Below, in pieces: positions 48,201-58,165 of a stretch of DNA of 64,000 bases (position 1 is its first letter; each line of letters begins with the position of its first letter). The stretch covers positions 27,372-91,371 of the forward strand of contig NZ_CAKAKO010000009.1 of assembly GCF_916700565.1 (NCBI RefSeq), given 5' to 3'. The position numbers and the translations under genes were made by a program. The notes beneath the pieces are model-generated. The model saw only the letters and a list, made by a program, of their open reading frames with translations, was not told the origin of the DNA and did not search any database. The stretch comes from Xenophilus sp. Marseille-Q4582 (GTDB lineage Bacteria > Pseudomonadota > Gammaproteobacteria > Burkholderiales > Burkholderiaceae_C).

Positions 48201-49352
48201 ATGGGAACGATGGAGCGCATTCTTCGCCTGATGGCCGAACGCAAGGCCTCGGACGTCTATCTGTCGCCGGGGACCTCGGCCCAGATCCGCATCAACGGCG
48301 AGTGCCTGCCCATCAACTCGCAGCTGCTGCCGCCGGACGCGCCGCTGGAGCTGCTGCGCGAGATCCTGCCCGCGGCCCGCATCGAAGAGCTGCTGCGCAC
48401 CGGCGAGCTCAACATGGCCACGCCGCTGCCCGGCGTGGGCAGCTTTCGCATCAGTGCCATGCGCCAGCGCGGCAGCTATTCGGCCGTGATCCGCTACGTG
48501 CTCAACGAGATTCCCGACTTCGAGGCGCTCAACCTGCCCGAGGTGCTGCGCTCGCTGATCATGGAAAAGCGCGGCCTGATCCTGATGGTGGGCGCGACCG
48601 GCGCCGGCAAGACGACCACCATGGCGTCGATGCTGGACTACCGCAACGCCCGCGCGTCCGGCCACATCCTGACCATCGAAGACCCGATCGAGTTCAACTT
48701 CCGCAGCAAGCGTTCGGTGGTGAACCAGCGCGAGATCGGCTCGGACACGGAGTCGCTGGGCACGGCGCTCAAGAACGCGCTGCGCCAGGCGCCGGACGTG
48801 ATCCAGATCGGCGAAATCCGCGACCGCGAGACCATGACCGCGGCCATCGCCTATGCGCAGTCGGGCCACCTGGTGCTTGCCACGCTGCATGCCAACAACG
48901 CCTACCGCGCACTCAACCGCATCCTGAGCTTCTACCCCGTGGAAGTGCGGCCCACCTTGCTGGGCGACCTGGCCGGTGCGCTGCGCGCCATCGTCGCGCA
49001 GCGCCTGCTGCGCACGCCGCGCGGCTCGCGCATGCCGGCGGTCGAGATCATGCTGAACACCGCCCTGGTGGCCGACCTGATCGAGAAGGGCGACTTCTCG
49101 GGCGTCAAGGAGGCCATGCAGCAGTCCATGGCCGAAGGCTCGCAGACCTTCGAGGAAGCCATCGCCGAACTGATCCTCGCCGGCACGATCGAGCGCGAGG
49201 AAGGCCTGGCCCACGCCGACTCACCCACCGACCTCATGTGGCGCCTGCAGAACCACAACGCCAAACCCACGCGGCAGGACGCAGAAAGCGCCCTGCTGGC
49301 ACAGACCGAAGCCCCGTCATTCACCGAAATCACGCTCGACGTGCACCACTGA
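48201..49352 (+). CDS. pilU: PilT/PilU-type pilus retraction ATPase
   Basis: 383 residues. Walker A GATGAGKTTT, Asp box IEDPIEF, Walker B region VIQIGEIRDRE and the His box LATLHANNA mark the PilT/PilU group of hexameric type IV pilus ATPases. GGAGGG (48191-48196) sits 4 nt before the ATG at 48201; a second ATG is 9 nt later, and the frame is also open from 48141. PilU versus PilT is judged from length and the divergent C-terminus, so it is not certain. It sits between dapD and dapE rather than beside pilT. Confidence 0.8.
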   Translation: MGTMERILRLMAERKASDVYLSPGTSAQIRINGECLPINSQLLPPDAPLELLREILPAARIEELLRTGELNMATPLPGVGSFRISAMRQRGSYSAVIRYVLNEIPDFEALNLPEVLRSLIMEKRGLILMVGATGAGKTTTMASMLDYRNARASGHILTIEDPIEFNFRSKRSVVNQREIGSDTESLGTALKNALRQAPDVIQIGEIRDRETMTAAIAYAQSGHLVLATLHANNAYRALNRILSFYPVEVRPTLLGDLAGALRAIVAQRLLRTPRGSRMPAVEIMLNTALVADLIEKGDFSGVKEAMQQSMAEGSQTFEEAIAELILAGTIEREEGLAHADSPTDLMWRLQNHNAKPTRQDAESALLAQTEAPSFTEITLDVHH

Positions 49353-49460
49353 CCCCGGCGGCGGCGCCCGGGTCTGCCCCCCGCCTGGCGCCGCCGGCCG
49401 GCCCCGAGCGGGACGTGCGCGCGGCCACTTGAAGACCTCACCCGAATCCAGCCGTTCGCC

Positions 49461-50657
49461 ATGTCCCAGACGCTCCAAACCCTTCGGCTCGCCGAAGAAC
49501 TCATCGCCCGCCCCTCCGTCACGCCCGATGACGCGGGCTGCCAGCAGATCCTGGGCGCGCGCCTGGCACGGCTGGGCTTCGTGCTGGAAAGCATCGAAAG
49601 CGGCCCGCCCGATTTCCGCGTGACCAACCTTTGGGCGGTGCGCCGCCCGGTGCCCGCGCGCGCGAACACGCGCACACTGGTCTTCGCGGGCCATACCGAC
49701 GTGGTGCCCACGGGCCCGCTGGAGCAATGGCGCAGCCCGCCCTTCGCGCCCACGCACCGCGACGGCAGGCTGTATGGGCGCGGCGCCTGCGACATGAAGA
49801 CTTCGCTGGCCGCCTTCGTGGTCGCCATCGAGGAGTTCCTGGCCGCGCAGCCCGACACGCCGCTGACCCTGGCCCTGCTGCTGACCAGCGACGAGGAAGG
49901 CCCGGCCGTGGACGGCACGGTGGTCGTGTGCCAGGCGCTGGCCGCGCGCGGCGAACAGCTGGACTGGTGCATCGTCGGCGAGCCCACCTCGGTGGCCCGC
50001 TGCGGCGACATGATCAAGAACGGCCGCCGCGGCACCATGAGCGGCCGCCTCACCGTACAGGGCGTGCAGGGCCACATCGCCTACCCGCAACTGGCGAAGA
50101 ACCCCGTGCACGCCTTCGCGCCCGCGCTGGCGGAGCTGGTGGCCATCAACGCGGCCGGCGGCTGGGATGCGGGCAACGCCTTCTTCCAGCCCACGAGCTG
50201 GCAGATCAGCAACTTCCACGCCGGCACGGGCGCGAGCAACGTGATTCCCGGCAGCGCGGTGATCGACTTCAACTTCCGCTTCTCCACCGAGTCCACGCCC
50301 GAATCGCTGCAGCAGCGCGTGCGCGAAGTGCTGGACCGCCATGGCGTCGACTACGAGCTGGCATGGACCATGGGCGGCCTGCCCTTCCTCACGCCTCCGG
50401 GCGAGCTGGTGGCGGCCGTGCAGGAAGCGATCCGAGACGAATGCGGCTTCGAAACCGAGCTGTCCACCAGCGGCGGCACCAGCGATGCGCGCTTCATCGC
50501 CAAGGTGTGCGCGCAGGTGGTGGAGCTGGGCCCGGTCAACGCCAGCATCCACAAGATCGACGAGCACGTGGAGGTCGAAGCCATCGAGACCTTGAAGAAC
50601 ACCTACCGCCGCGTGATCGAGAAGCTGGACGCGCCACTGCGCGCGGCGGCGGCTTGA
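49461..50657 (+). CDS. dapE: Succinyl-diaminopimelate desuccinylase DapE (M20)
   Basis: 398 residues, slightly longer than usual. Metal ligands: [25 protein letters not shown] and [12 protein letters not shown], plus EPTS and the dimer-domain loop [29 protein letters not shown] carries the last ligand. It releases succinate to give LL-diaminopimelate. It has an insert [12 protein letters not shown] just before the catalytic domain strand. Confidence 0.94.
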   Translation: MSQTLQTLRLAEELIARPSVTPDDAGCQQILGARLARLGFVLESIESGPPDFRVTNLWAVRRPVPARANTRTLVFAGHTDVVPTGPLEQWRSPPFAPTHRDGRLYGRGACDMKTSLAAFVVAIEEFLAAQPDTPLTLALLLTSDEEGPAVDGTVVVCQALAARGEQLDWCIVGEPTSVARCGDMIKNGRRGTMSGRLTVQGVQGHIAYPQLAKNPVHAFAPALAELVAINAAGGWDAGNAFFQPTSWQISNFHAGTGASNVIPGSAVIDFNFRFSTESTPESLQQRVREVLDRHGVDYELAWTMGGLPFLTPPGELVAAVQEAIRDECGFETELSTSGGTSDARFIAKVCAQVVELGPVNASIHKIDEHVEVEAIETLKNTYRRVIEKLDAPLRAAAA

Positions 50658-50671
50658 GTACAGGGAAGACC

Positions 50672-51565
50672 GTGTCCGACGCCCTTCCCACCGTCCTGTC
50701 GCTGATCGAAGAATCGGCCCAGCGCCTGACCGAGGCGGGCGTCGCCTTCGGCCATGGCACCGCCAACGCCTTCGACGAGGCCGCCTGGCTGGTGCTGTGG
50801 CGCCTGCGCCTGCCGCTGGACGACCTGGACGGCGTGGCGCAGCGCACCGTCTCGCCCGGCAGTGCGGCGCAGGTGCGCGCGCTGATCGACGAGCGCATCG
50901 CCAGCCGCAAGCCCGCCGCCTACCTCACGCGCGAAGCCTGGCTGCAGGGCGTGCCCTTCTATGTGGACGAACGCGCCATCGTGCCGCGCAGCTTCATCGC
51001 CGAACTGCTGGCCGACGGCAGCATCGACCCCTGGCTGGGCGCACACACGCGGCATGTGCTGGACCTGTGCACCGGCAACGGCAGCCTGGCCGTGCTGGCC
51101 GCCATGGCCTGGCCCGAGGTGCAGGTGGACGCGGCCGACCTCTCGCGCGAGGCGCTGGAGGTGGCGGCCATCAACGTCACGCGGCACGGGCTCGATGCGC
51201 GCATCACGCTCAGGACCTCGGACGGCCTCAGCGCCCTGCCCGGGCCCTACGACCTGATCCTGTGCAACCCGCCCTATGTCAATGCGCAGAGCATGGCCGC
51301 CCTGCCCGACGAATACCGGGCCGAGCCGGAGATGGCCCTGTCGGGCAACATGGCCGGCGGCAGCGACGGCATGGACTTCGTGCGGCAGCTGCTGCGCGAT
51401 GCGCCCTCGCGCATGCGCGAGGGCGCCGTGCTGGTGCTGGAGATCGGCCACGAGCGCGAGAATTTCGAAGCCGCCTTTCCCGCGCTCGAAGCCGTGTGGC
51501 TGGACACCAGCGCCGGCGAGGATGCCGTGCTGCTGCTCACGCGCGAAGCCCTGCTGCAGCCATGA
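50672..51565 (+). CDS. prmB: Ribosomal protein uL3 glutamine methyltransferase PrmB
   Basis: 297 residues from a GTG (50672) with AGGGAAG 3 nt upstream; a TTG at 50654 overlapping the dapE stop is the alternative. SAM-binding motif I VLDLCTGNGSLAVLAA, then VDAADLSREALEVA, and the N5-glutamine signature LILCNPPYVNAQSM. The N-terminal helical part matches PrmB. It methylates a glutamine in ribosomal protein L3. Confidence 0.9.
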   Translation: MSDALPTVLSLIEESAQRLTEAGVAFGHGTANAFDEAAWLVLWRLRLPLDDLDGVAQRTVSPGSAAQVRALIDERIASRKPAAYLTREAWLQGVPFYVDERAIVPRSFIAELLADGSIDPWLGAHTRHVLDLCTGNGSLAVLAAMAWPEVQVDAADLSREALEVAAINVTRHGLDARITLRTSDGLSALPGPYDLILCNPPYVNAQSMAALPDEYRAEPEMALSGNMAGGSDGMDFVRQLLRDAPSRMREGAVLVLEIGHERENFEAAFPALEAVWLDTSAGEDAVLLLTREALLQP

Positions 51566-51727
51566 ATCCGAAGGCAGACCCGCTCCTGCTGGTGCGGCCC
51601 CTGGTGCGAAGGCGGCCCTGAACCGCCCCTGCCCTGCCGCGCCGCACGCGCCCCTGCGCGTGGGCGGCGCATCACCCTCCTTCCGTCCGCGGGGCACCGG
51701 CCCTGCGGACCCTGCTTTGCGTTTCAC

Positions 51728-53764
51728 ATGATCATCCTCAAGAACGTCATCCTCCGCCGCAGCGCCAAGGTGCTGCTCGATGGCGCGAGCGTCGTCCTCA
51801 ACCCGGGCGAGAAAGTCGGCCTGGTCGGCCGCAACGGCGCCGGCAAGTCCACGCTGTTCGCGCTCTTCAACGGCACGCTGCACGAAGACGGCGGCGACTT
51901 CAGCATCCCCCGGCAGTGGCGCCTGGCCCAGGTTGCGCAGAACATGCCGGAGACCGACGAAAGCGCCACCGACTTCGTCGTCGCCGGCGACACGCGGCTG
52001 ATGGAAGCCCGGGCCGCGCTTCAGGCCGCCGAGACCGCGCATGCCGCGCACCCCGACGATGCCGATGCCGGCATGGCGCTGGCGCAGGCCTACACCGACT
52101 TGCACGACGCCGGCGAGCACGACGCCGTGCCGCGCGCGCAGGCGCTGATCCTGGGCCTGGGCTTCCAGGTGCACGAGCTGGACAACCCCGTCGACAGCTT
52201 CTCGGGCGGCTGGCGCATGCGCTTGCAACTGGCACGCGCGCTGATGTGCCCGAGCGACCTGCTGCTGCTCGACGAACCCACCAACCACCTGGACCTAGAC
52301 GCGCTGGTCTGGCTCGAAAGCTGGCTGCAGAAGTACGCCGGCACCATGATCGTGATCAGCCACGACCGCGAGTTCCTGGACGCCGTGACCGACGTGACGC
52401 TGCACATCGAGCACGCCAGGCTCACGCGCTACGGCGGCAACTACAGCAAGTTCGAGGAGATGCGTGCGCTGCAGATGGAGCAGCAGCAGCAGGCCTTCGC
52501 CAAGCAGCAGGAGAAGATCGCCCACCTGCAGAAGTTCATCGACCGCTTCAAGGCCAAGGCCAGCAAGGCCCGGCAGGCACAAAGCCGCGTCAAGGCGCTG
52601 GAGCGCATGGAAAAGGTGGCGCCGCTGCTGGCCGAGGCCGAGTTCAGCTTCGAATTCAAGGAGCCCGCGAACATCCCCAACCCCATGCTCACGGTGAGCG
52701 ATGCCAGCTTCGGCTACCGGCAGGACGACGCGCCGCCCAAGGTGATCCTGCAGGGGGTGAACCGCTCCGTGCTGGCGGGCCAGCGCATCGGCATCCTGGG
52801 CGCCAACGGCCAGGGCAAGTCCACCTTCGTGAAGACCATCGCGCGCGAGATGGGCGCGCTGGCCGGCACCGTGACCGAAGGCAAGGGCCTGAACATCGGC
52901 TACTTCGCGCAGCAGGAGCTGGACGTGCTGCACCCCGCCAGCAGCCCGCTGGAGCACATGGTGCGCCTGGCGCGCGACCTGGGCCCGAATGCGCCGGGCC
53001 GCAGCACCGAGCAGGATCTGCGCGGCTTCCTCGGCAGCTTCAACTTCAGCGGCGACATGGTCAAGCAGCCCGTGGGCACCATGAGCGGCGGCGAGAAAGC
53101 GCGCCTGGTGCTGGCCATGATGGTGTGGCAGCGCCCCAACCTGCTGCTGCTGGACGAGCCGACCAACCACCTGGACCTGGCGACGCGCGAAGCGCTGGCC
53201 GTGGCGCTCAACGAGTTCGAAGGCACGCTCATGCTGGTCAGCCACGACCGCGCGCTGCTGCGCTCGGTGTGCGACGAGTTCTGGCTGGTGGGCCGCGGCG
53301 CGGTCAAGGACTTCGACGGCGACCTCGACGACTACCAGCGCTACCTGCTGGAGGAAGCCAAGCGCCAGCGCGAACTGGCGCGCCAGCAGGCCGGCCAGGC
53401 CGACCCGGCCGCAGCGCCATCGCTCGTGCCCGCGCCCGCAACGGCCAGCGCGCCGGCGGCAGCGCCTGCGGCGGCCCCCACGCCTGCCGACGGTGGCCGC
53501 GCCCAGCGCCAGCGCGATGCGCAGGCCCGGCAGCAACTGGCCGAGCAGAGCCGGCCGCTGCGCAAGGAGCTGGCGCAGATCGACGCGCGCCTTGCGGCGC
53601 TCGGCCAGGAGAAAACGGCACGTGAGGACGAACTGATGCAGCCGCTGCCGCCCGCGCAGATCGCCGAGGCGGGCCGGCGCCTGAAGCAGATCGACGACGA
53701 AGTCGCGCAGCTCGAAGAGCGCTGGCTCGCGCTGTCCGAGCAGCTGGAGGCCATGCAGGGTTGA
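51728..53764 (+). CDS. ABC-F ATPase, YheS/Uup-like
   Basis: 678 residues. Two ABC domains without membrane segments: Walker A GRNGAGKST (34-42) and GANGQGKST (about 358-366); signatures SGGWRMRLQLA and SGGEKARLVLA; an interdomain linker rich in Lys/Gln (LQMEQQQQAFAKQQEKI). A C-terminal coiled coil (about 600-678) follows an Ala/Pro-rich stretch. ABC-F proteins act on ribosomes in translation quality control or antibiotic protection. Best fit is YheS. Confidence 0.9.
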   Translation: MIILKNVILRRSAKVLLDGASVVLNPGEKVGLVGRNGAGKSTLFALFNGTLHEDGGDFSIPRQWRLAQVAQNMPETDESATDFVVAGDTRLMEARAALQAAETAHAAHPDDADAGMALAQAYTDLHDAGEHDAVPRAQALILGLGFQVHELDNPVDSFSGGWRMRLQLARALMCPSDLLLLDEPTNHLDLDALVWLESWLQKYAGTMIVISHDREFLDAVTDVTLHIEHARLTRYGGNYSKFEEMRALQMEQQQQAFAKQQEKIAHLQKFIDRFKAKASKARQAQSRVKALERMEKVAPLLAEAEFSFEFKEPANIPNPMLTVSDASFGYRQDDAPPKVILQGVNRSVLAGQRIGILGANGQGKSTFVKTIAREMGALAGTVTEGKGLNIGYFAQQELDVLHPASSPLEHMVRLARDLGPNAPGRSTEQDLRGFLGSFNFSGDMVKQPVGTMSGGEKARLVLAMMVWQRPNLLLLDEPTNHLDLATREALAVALNEFEGTLMLVSHDRALLRSVCDEFWLVGRGAVKDFDGDLDDYQRYLLEEAKRQRELARQQAGQADPAAAPSLVPAPATASAPAAAPAAAPTPADGGRAQRQRDAQARQQLAEQSRPLRKELAQIDARLAALGQEKTAREDELMQPLPPAQIAEAGRRLKQIDDEVAQLEERWLALSEQLEAMQG

Positions 53765-53789
53765 GGCCCCTTGCGCGGCCCGCCGACCT

Positions 53790-54554
53790 TTACAGCCCGC
53801 CCGCCACCTTGAGCACGCTGCCCGTGGCGTAGGAGGCCTGCGGCGACAGCAGCCACACGATGGCCTGCGCGATCTCCTCGGCCTCGCCCGGCCGGCCCAT
53901 GGGGATGCGTGCGGCCACGCGCTGCGGGCGGCCCGGCTCGCCGGCCGTGGCATGGATCTCGGTCAGCGTGGTGCCGGGCGACACGCAGTTCACGCGCACG
54001 CCCTGGGGCGCCACCTCCTTGGCCAGGCCCACGGTGAAGGCCTCCAGCGCCGCCTTCGAAGCGGCATAGTGCACGTATTCGCCCGGCGCCCCCAGCGTGG
54101 CCGCGATGGACGAGACGTTGACGATGCTGCGGTGGGCGGTGGGCGATGCCGCCGGCGTGGCGCGCCAGCGCGCAAGCACCTGCTGCGCCAGCAGCATGGC
54201 CCCGATCACGTTCACCTCGAAGACCTCGCGCAGCGTGGCTTCGCCGAGTTTCTCGAAGGCCCCCAGCGGCCCCGTGATGCCCACGTTGTTGACCAGGCCC
54301 GTGAGCGGCGGAAAGTCGGCCGGCAGGCGCTGCAGCAGCGCCGCGGCACTCGCGCCGTCGCGCACCTCGGCCTGCAGCGCATGCGCGCGGCCGCCGGCGG
54401 CCCTCACCTCGTCGACCAGCGCCTGCGCGGCCTGGGCCCGCGACTGGTAGGTGAAACACACCGCATGCCCCGCCTGCGCGGCCAGCCGCACGGTCGCGGC
54501 GCCGATGCCGCGACTGCCACCGGTGATGAGCACGGTGCCTGTCTGTTCTGCCAT
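53790..54554 (-). CDS. Short-chain dehydrogenase/reductase
   Basis: 254 residues. Cofactor motif TGGSRGIGAA, NNVG, the catalytic Ser in NVSSIAATLG and YAASKAALEAF (YxxxK), then SPGTTLTEIHATAG. The N-terminal binding site (YQSRAQAAQAL) suggests NADP(H). It resembles glucose-dehydrogenase-like or YgfF-like oxidoreductases; substrate unknown. The ATG at 54554 has AGGAG upstream. Convergent with the ABC-F gene. Confidence 0.9.
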   Translation of the reverse strand: MAEQTGTVLITGGSRGIGAATVRLAAQAGHAVCFTYQSRAQAAQALVDEVRAAGGRAHALQAEVRDGASAAALLQRLPADFPPLTGLVNNVGITGPLGAFEKLGEATLREVFEVNVIGAMLLAQQVLARWRATPAASPTAHRSIVNVSSIAATLGAPGEYVHYAASKAALEAFTVGLAKEVAPQGVRVNCVSPGTTLTEIHATAGEPGRPQRVAARIPMGRPGEAEEIAQAIVWLLSPQASYATGSVLKVAGGL

Positions 54555-54715
54555 GAAGTCTCCTGTTCGTTGAACGCCGCCCGGGGCGGGCCGCCGAGCG
54601 CAAATTGTCGCGCGCACGACCCCGCCCCGCGGCGGCCGGCCGGCCCGCGAAGCGGCTGAGATAATCCGCGACGACCCGCGCCAGACGGGCTGCCCCCATC
54701 CCCCACGTGAAGACC

Positions 54716-56266
54716 ATGACCACGATCCGCCAAGCCGACCTGATCGAATCGATCGCCAACGCGCTGCAGTACATCAGCTACTACCACACGCCCGACTTCA
54801 TCCAGCACCTGGCGCGCGCCTACGAACGCGAGAAGAGCCCGGCGGCGCGCGACGCGATGGCCCAGATCCTGACCAACTCCAAGATGAGCGCCACCGGCCA
54901 GCGGCCCATCTGCCAGGACACCGGCATCGTCAACGTCTTCCTCAAGGTGGGCATGGACGTCAGGTGGGACGGCTTCACCATGGGCCTGGAAGACGCCGTC
55001 AACGAGGGCGTGCGCCGCGGCTACAACCACCCCGACAACACGCTGCGCGCCTCGGTCGTGGCCGACCCGCAGTTCGCCCGCAAGAACACCAAGGACAACA
55101 CGCCCGCCGTGATCAACGTGCAGATCGTGCCCGGCGACAAGCTGGACGTGACGGTGGCAGCCAAGGGCGGCGGCTCGGAGAACAAGTCCAAGATGATCAT
55201 GATGAACCCCAGCGACAACCTCGTGGACTGGGTTCTGAAGACCGTTCCCACCATGGGTGCTGGCTGGTGCCCGCCGGGCATGCTGGGCATCGGCATCGGC
55301 GGCACCGCCGAAAAGGCCGTGCTGCTGGCCAAGGAAAGCCTGATGGAAGACCTGGACATGTACGAGCTGCAGCAAAAGGCCGCCCGCGGCGAGAAGCTCG
55401 ACCCGGTCGAGGAACTGCGCCTGGAGCTGTACGAGAAGGTCAATGCCCTGGGCATCGGCGCGCAGGGCCTGGGCGGCCTGACCACGGTGCTGGACGTCAA
55501 GATCAAGATGTATCCCACGCACGCGGCCTCCAAGCCCGTGGCCATGATCCCCAACTGCGCCGCCACGCGCCATGCCCACTTCGTGATGGACGGCTCTGGC
55601 CCCGTGTACCTGGAAGCGCCCTCGCTGGACCTGTGGCCCAGGATCGACTGGGCACCCGACTACAACAAGTCCAAGAAGGTCGACCTCAACACCCTGACCA
55701 AGGAAGAAGTGGCCAGCTGGAAGCCCGGCGACACGCTGCTCCTGAACGGCAAGATGCTCACCGGCCGCGATGCCGCGCACAAGCGCATCCAGGACATGCT
55801 GGCCAAGGGCGAGCCGCTGCCCGTGGACTTCACCAACCGGGTCATCTACTACGTGGGCCCGGTGGACCCGGTGCGCGACGAGGTCGTCGGCCCCGCCGGC
55901 CCGACCACCGCCACCCGCATGGACAAGTTCACCGACATGATGCTGTCGCAGACGGGCCTGATCGCCATGATCGGCAAGTCCGAGCGCGGCCCGGTCGCCA
56001 TCGAGGCCATCAAGAAGCACAAGAGCGCCTACCTGATGGCCGTGGGCGGCGCCGCCTACCTGGTCTCCAAGGCCATCAAGGCGGCCAAGGTCGTGGGTTT
56101 CGAGGACCTGGGCATGGAAGCCATCTACGAGTTCGACGTGGTCGACATGCCCGTGACCGTGGCCGTGGATGCCGGCGGCACCAGCGCCCACATCACGGGC
56201 CCGGCCGAGTGGGGCCAGCGCATCGCCAGCGGCGAGTTCAAGGGCATCGCGCTGGCCACCGCCTGA
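54716..56266 (+). CDS. fum: Class I (Fe-S) fumarate hydratase
   Basis: 516 residues, single-chain class I type. The N-terminal (alpha) part has PICQDTGIVNVFLK with a cluster-binding Cys; further cysteines occur in WCPPGMLG and PNCAATRH. The C-terminal (beta) part has GKMLTGRDAAHKRI and PAGPTTATRMDKF. It interconverts fumarate and malate with a [4Fe-4S] cluster. The ATG at 54716 (MTTIRQADLIES) is chosen over a GTG three codons earlier. The stop codon lies on the edge of the palindromic repeat. Confidence 0.94.
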   Translation: MTTIRQADLIESIANALQYISYYHTPDFIQHLARAYEREKSPAARDAMAQILTNSKMSATGQRPICQDTGIVNVFLKVGMDVRWDGFTMGLEDAVNEGVRRGYNHPDNTLRASVVADPQFARKNTKDNTPAVINVQIVPGDKLDVTVAAKGGGSENKSKMIMMNPSDNLVDWVLKTVPTMGAGWCPPGMLGIGIGGTAEKAVLLAKESLMEDLDMYELQQKAARGEKLDPVEELRLELYEKVNALGIGAQGLGGLTTVLDVKIKMYPTHAASKPVAMIPNCAATRHAHFVMDGSGPVYLEAPSLDLWPRIDWAPDYNKSKKVDLNTLTKEEVASWKPGDTLLLNGKMLTGRDAAHKRIQDMLAKGEPLPVDFTNRVIYYVGPVDPVRDEVVGPAGPTTATRMDKFTDMMLSQTGLIAMIGKSERGPVAIEAIKKHKSAYLMAVGGAAYLVSKAIKAAKVVGFEDLGMEAIYEFDVVDMPVTVAVDAGGTSAHITGPAEWGQRIASGEFKGIALATA

Positions 56267-56426
56267 GAAGGTGTGAACGAACCCCACATGCCCGCTCATC
56301 CCGCCCAGGTGCACGCCCTCATCGTTGCAAATGCTCGCCATAGCCCGAGCTATGGCTGCGCTTTGCGCCTCGATGGCGCACCCCTGGACGGTCTGCTCGG
56401 CCACGCGGGATTCATTCACACCTTCT
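56266..56426. repeat. 161-bp near-palindromic element between fum and murI
   Basis: The two halves, about 80 nt each, are complementary over most of their length: AGAAGGTGTGAA at the left end against TTCACACCTTCT at the right, and CCATAGC-CCGA-GCTATGG at the centre. Flanking TGAG occurs on both sides (56264-56267, 56426-56429) and could be a target duplication. Looks like a non-autonomous miniature transposable or REP-like element; as RNA it would fold into one long hairpin. Confidence 0.75.
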
Positions 56427-56471
56427 GAGTTCTGCGCCGCCCTACTGAAGCTGCCCTGCACCCCGCACGCC

Positions 56472-57374
56472 ATGCACGCCATGCTCATGCCCGCTTCCCC
56501 CCTCTCGCTCGCAGACACTGCGCCGCCCGGTAACGCCGGGCCGAAGGCGGCGCGGGGCGCCCCCATCGGTGTGTTCGACAGCGGCGTGGGCGGCCTCAGC
56601 GTGTTGCGGGCGCTGCGCGAGCTTTTGCCGCACGAAGACTTCATCTACTACGCCGACACCGCCTACGCCCCCTATGGCGAGCGCGGCGATGCCTATGTCA
56701 TCGAGCGCACCCGCACCGTGACCGGGTTGCTGATCCGCGAGTACGGCATCAAGGCACTGGTGGTGGCCTGCAACACGGCGACCACCGCGGCCATCCATGT
56801 CTTGCGGGCGGACCATCCCCAACTGCCACTGGTGGGGCTGGAGCCGGGCCTGAAGCCTGCCGTGTCCGCCACGCGCACCGGCACCGTGGCCGTGCTGGCC
56901 ACGCGCGGCACGCTGTGCAGCGCCAAGTACGCCGCCCTGCAGGCCATGCACGGCGGCCCCGCGCTGGTGCGCGCCGTGCCCTGCGACGGGCTGGTGCGTG
57001 CCATCGAGGGCTTCGACGAAGCGGGTGTCGCCGCGCTGTGCGCCCTCTACATGGGCCAGGCCGGCCCCTTGGGCGACGGACCGGGTCAGGCCGACACCGT
57101 GGTGCTGGGCTGCACGCACTATCCACTGGTGCAGGAACAGCTGCAGAAACACGCGCCCGCCACGCTGCGCTTCATCGACACGGGTGTGCCCGTGGCGCAG
57201 CAGACGCAGCGGCTGCTCGCAGCGGCAGGCCTGCTGCGCGACAGCAGCGCGCCGGGCTCGCTGCAATTGCTGACCAGCGGCGATGCGGCGCAACTGCAGC
57301 GCGCCACGGATCGCTGGCTGAACGGCGCCCCGGTGGCCGAGCCCGCCACGGTTGCCCCGGCCGGCGGCCGGTGA
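56472..57374 (+). CDS. murI: Glutamate racemase MurI
   Basis: 300 residues. The two catalytic cysteines lie in VVACNTATTAA and VLGCTHYPL, and IGVFDSGVGGLSVLRAL is the classic N-terminus. It makes D-glutamate for peptidoglycan. The start is uncertain: ATGs at 56472, 56481 and 56487 all lack a clear ribosome-binding site, and about 30 unusual residues precede the fold. The frame also passes back through the palindromic element, which may have replaced the original leader. Confidence 0.92.
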   Translation: MHAMLMPASPLSLADTAPPGNAGPKAARGAPIGVFDSGVGGLSVLRALRELLPHEDFIYYADTAYAPYGERGDAYVIERTRTVTGLLIREYGIKALVVACNTATTAAIHVLRADHPQLPLVGLEPGLKPAVSATRTGTVAVLATRGTLCSAKYAALQAMHGGPALVRAVPCDGLVRAIEGFDEAGVAALCALYMGQAGPLGDGPGQADTVVLGCTHYPLVQEQLQKHAPATLRFIDTGVPVAQQTQRLLAAAGLLRDSSAPGSLQLLTSGDAAQLQRATDRWLNGAPVAEPATVAPAGGR

Positions 57375-58165
57375 TGCGTGGCGGCATGCAGCGCGGCTGC
57401 GGGCCTGCCCTGCTGCTGGCGGCTGCGGCACTGCTCGCGCTGCCTGCCCACGCCGCGTGCGAAAGCGGCTTGGCCGAACGCATGCAGGCGCAGCTGTACC
57501 CGGCGCGTACGCTGGACCATGCACTGGCCGCCTGCAAGGCCTGGCCGGCCTATGCCGGCCGCAGCATCGTCGTGCTGCCTCTGCTGCCGCCGGTCGACAT
57601 GCCGCCGGGCCAGCGCACGCTGGACCTGGCGGTGCTGCTGATCCAGCGCCCCGACAACGGCAACACCGAGCGCGATGCCGTCATCGCGCGCAGCTACCAG
57701 CCGGGTGCGCTGAGCGAACGCGGCCCGGTGCTGCAGGAACTGCGCATCGACACGGCGCGCTACCTGCTCGCGCCCGGGCAGCGCGCCTTCGGCCTGCGCG
57801 CGCGCTACCGCGGCGATGACCTGGCCGCCCCCTTCGCGAACGAAACGCTGCGCCTGTATCTGCCGCAGGGGCGGCAGCTCCACGAAGTGCTGGCCGAAAC
57901 CGAGATGGACCGCGACAACGGCCGCTGGGACCTGCAATGCGACGGCCAGTTCGAGCGCCTGCGTTCACTGCTCACGGTCGACGGCTCGGCGGGCCAGCGC
58001 TGGGCCGACCTTGTGCTGTCACGCACGCTGACGCCCAGCCGCGCGCGCCGGCAGCTCGACGGCCAATGCCTGGAACAGACCGGGCCGGCGCGCCACACGC
58101 CGCTGCGCCTGCGCCACGACGGCCAGCGTTACGCGGCGCCGGCGCCGCTCAAGTCACCGTTCTGA
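57374..58165 (+). CDS. Exported hypothetical protein
   Basis: 263 residues. Sec signal peptide (LLLAAAALLALPAHA, cleavage after AHA), then a Cys-containing domain: ACESGLAERM, the ACKAWP segment and LQCDGQFERL suggest disulfides. Not recognised. Its ATG overlaps the murI stop (TGATG), so it is part of that operon. The 3' end overlaps the convergent transporter gene by 12 bp. Confidence 0.65.
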   Translation: MRGGMQRGCGPALLLAAAALLALPAHAACESGLAERMQAQLYPARTLDHALAACKAWPAYAGRSIVVLPLLPPVDMPPGQRTLDLAVLLIQRPDNGNTERDAVIARSYQPGALSERGPVLQELRIDTARYLLAPGQRAFGLRARYRGDDLAAPFANETLRLYLPQGRQLHEVLAETEMDRDNGRWDLQCDGQFERLRSLLTVDGSAGQRWADLVLSRTLTPSRARRQLDGQCLEQTGPARHTPLRLRHDGQRYAAPAPLKSPF

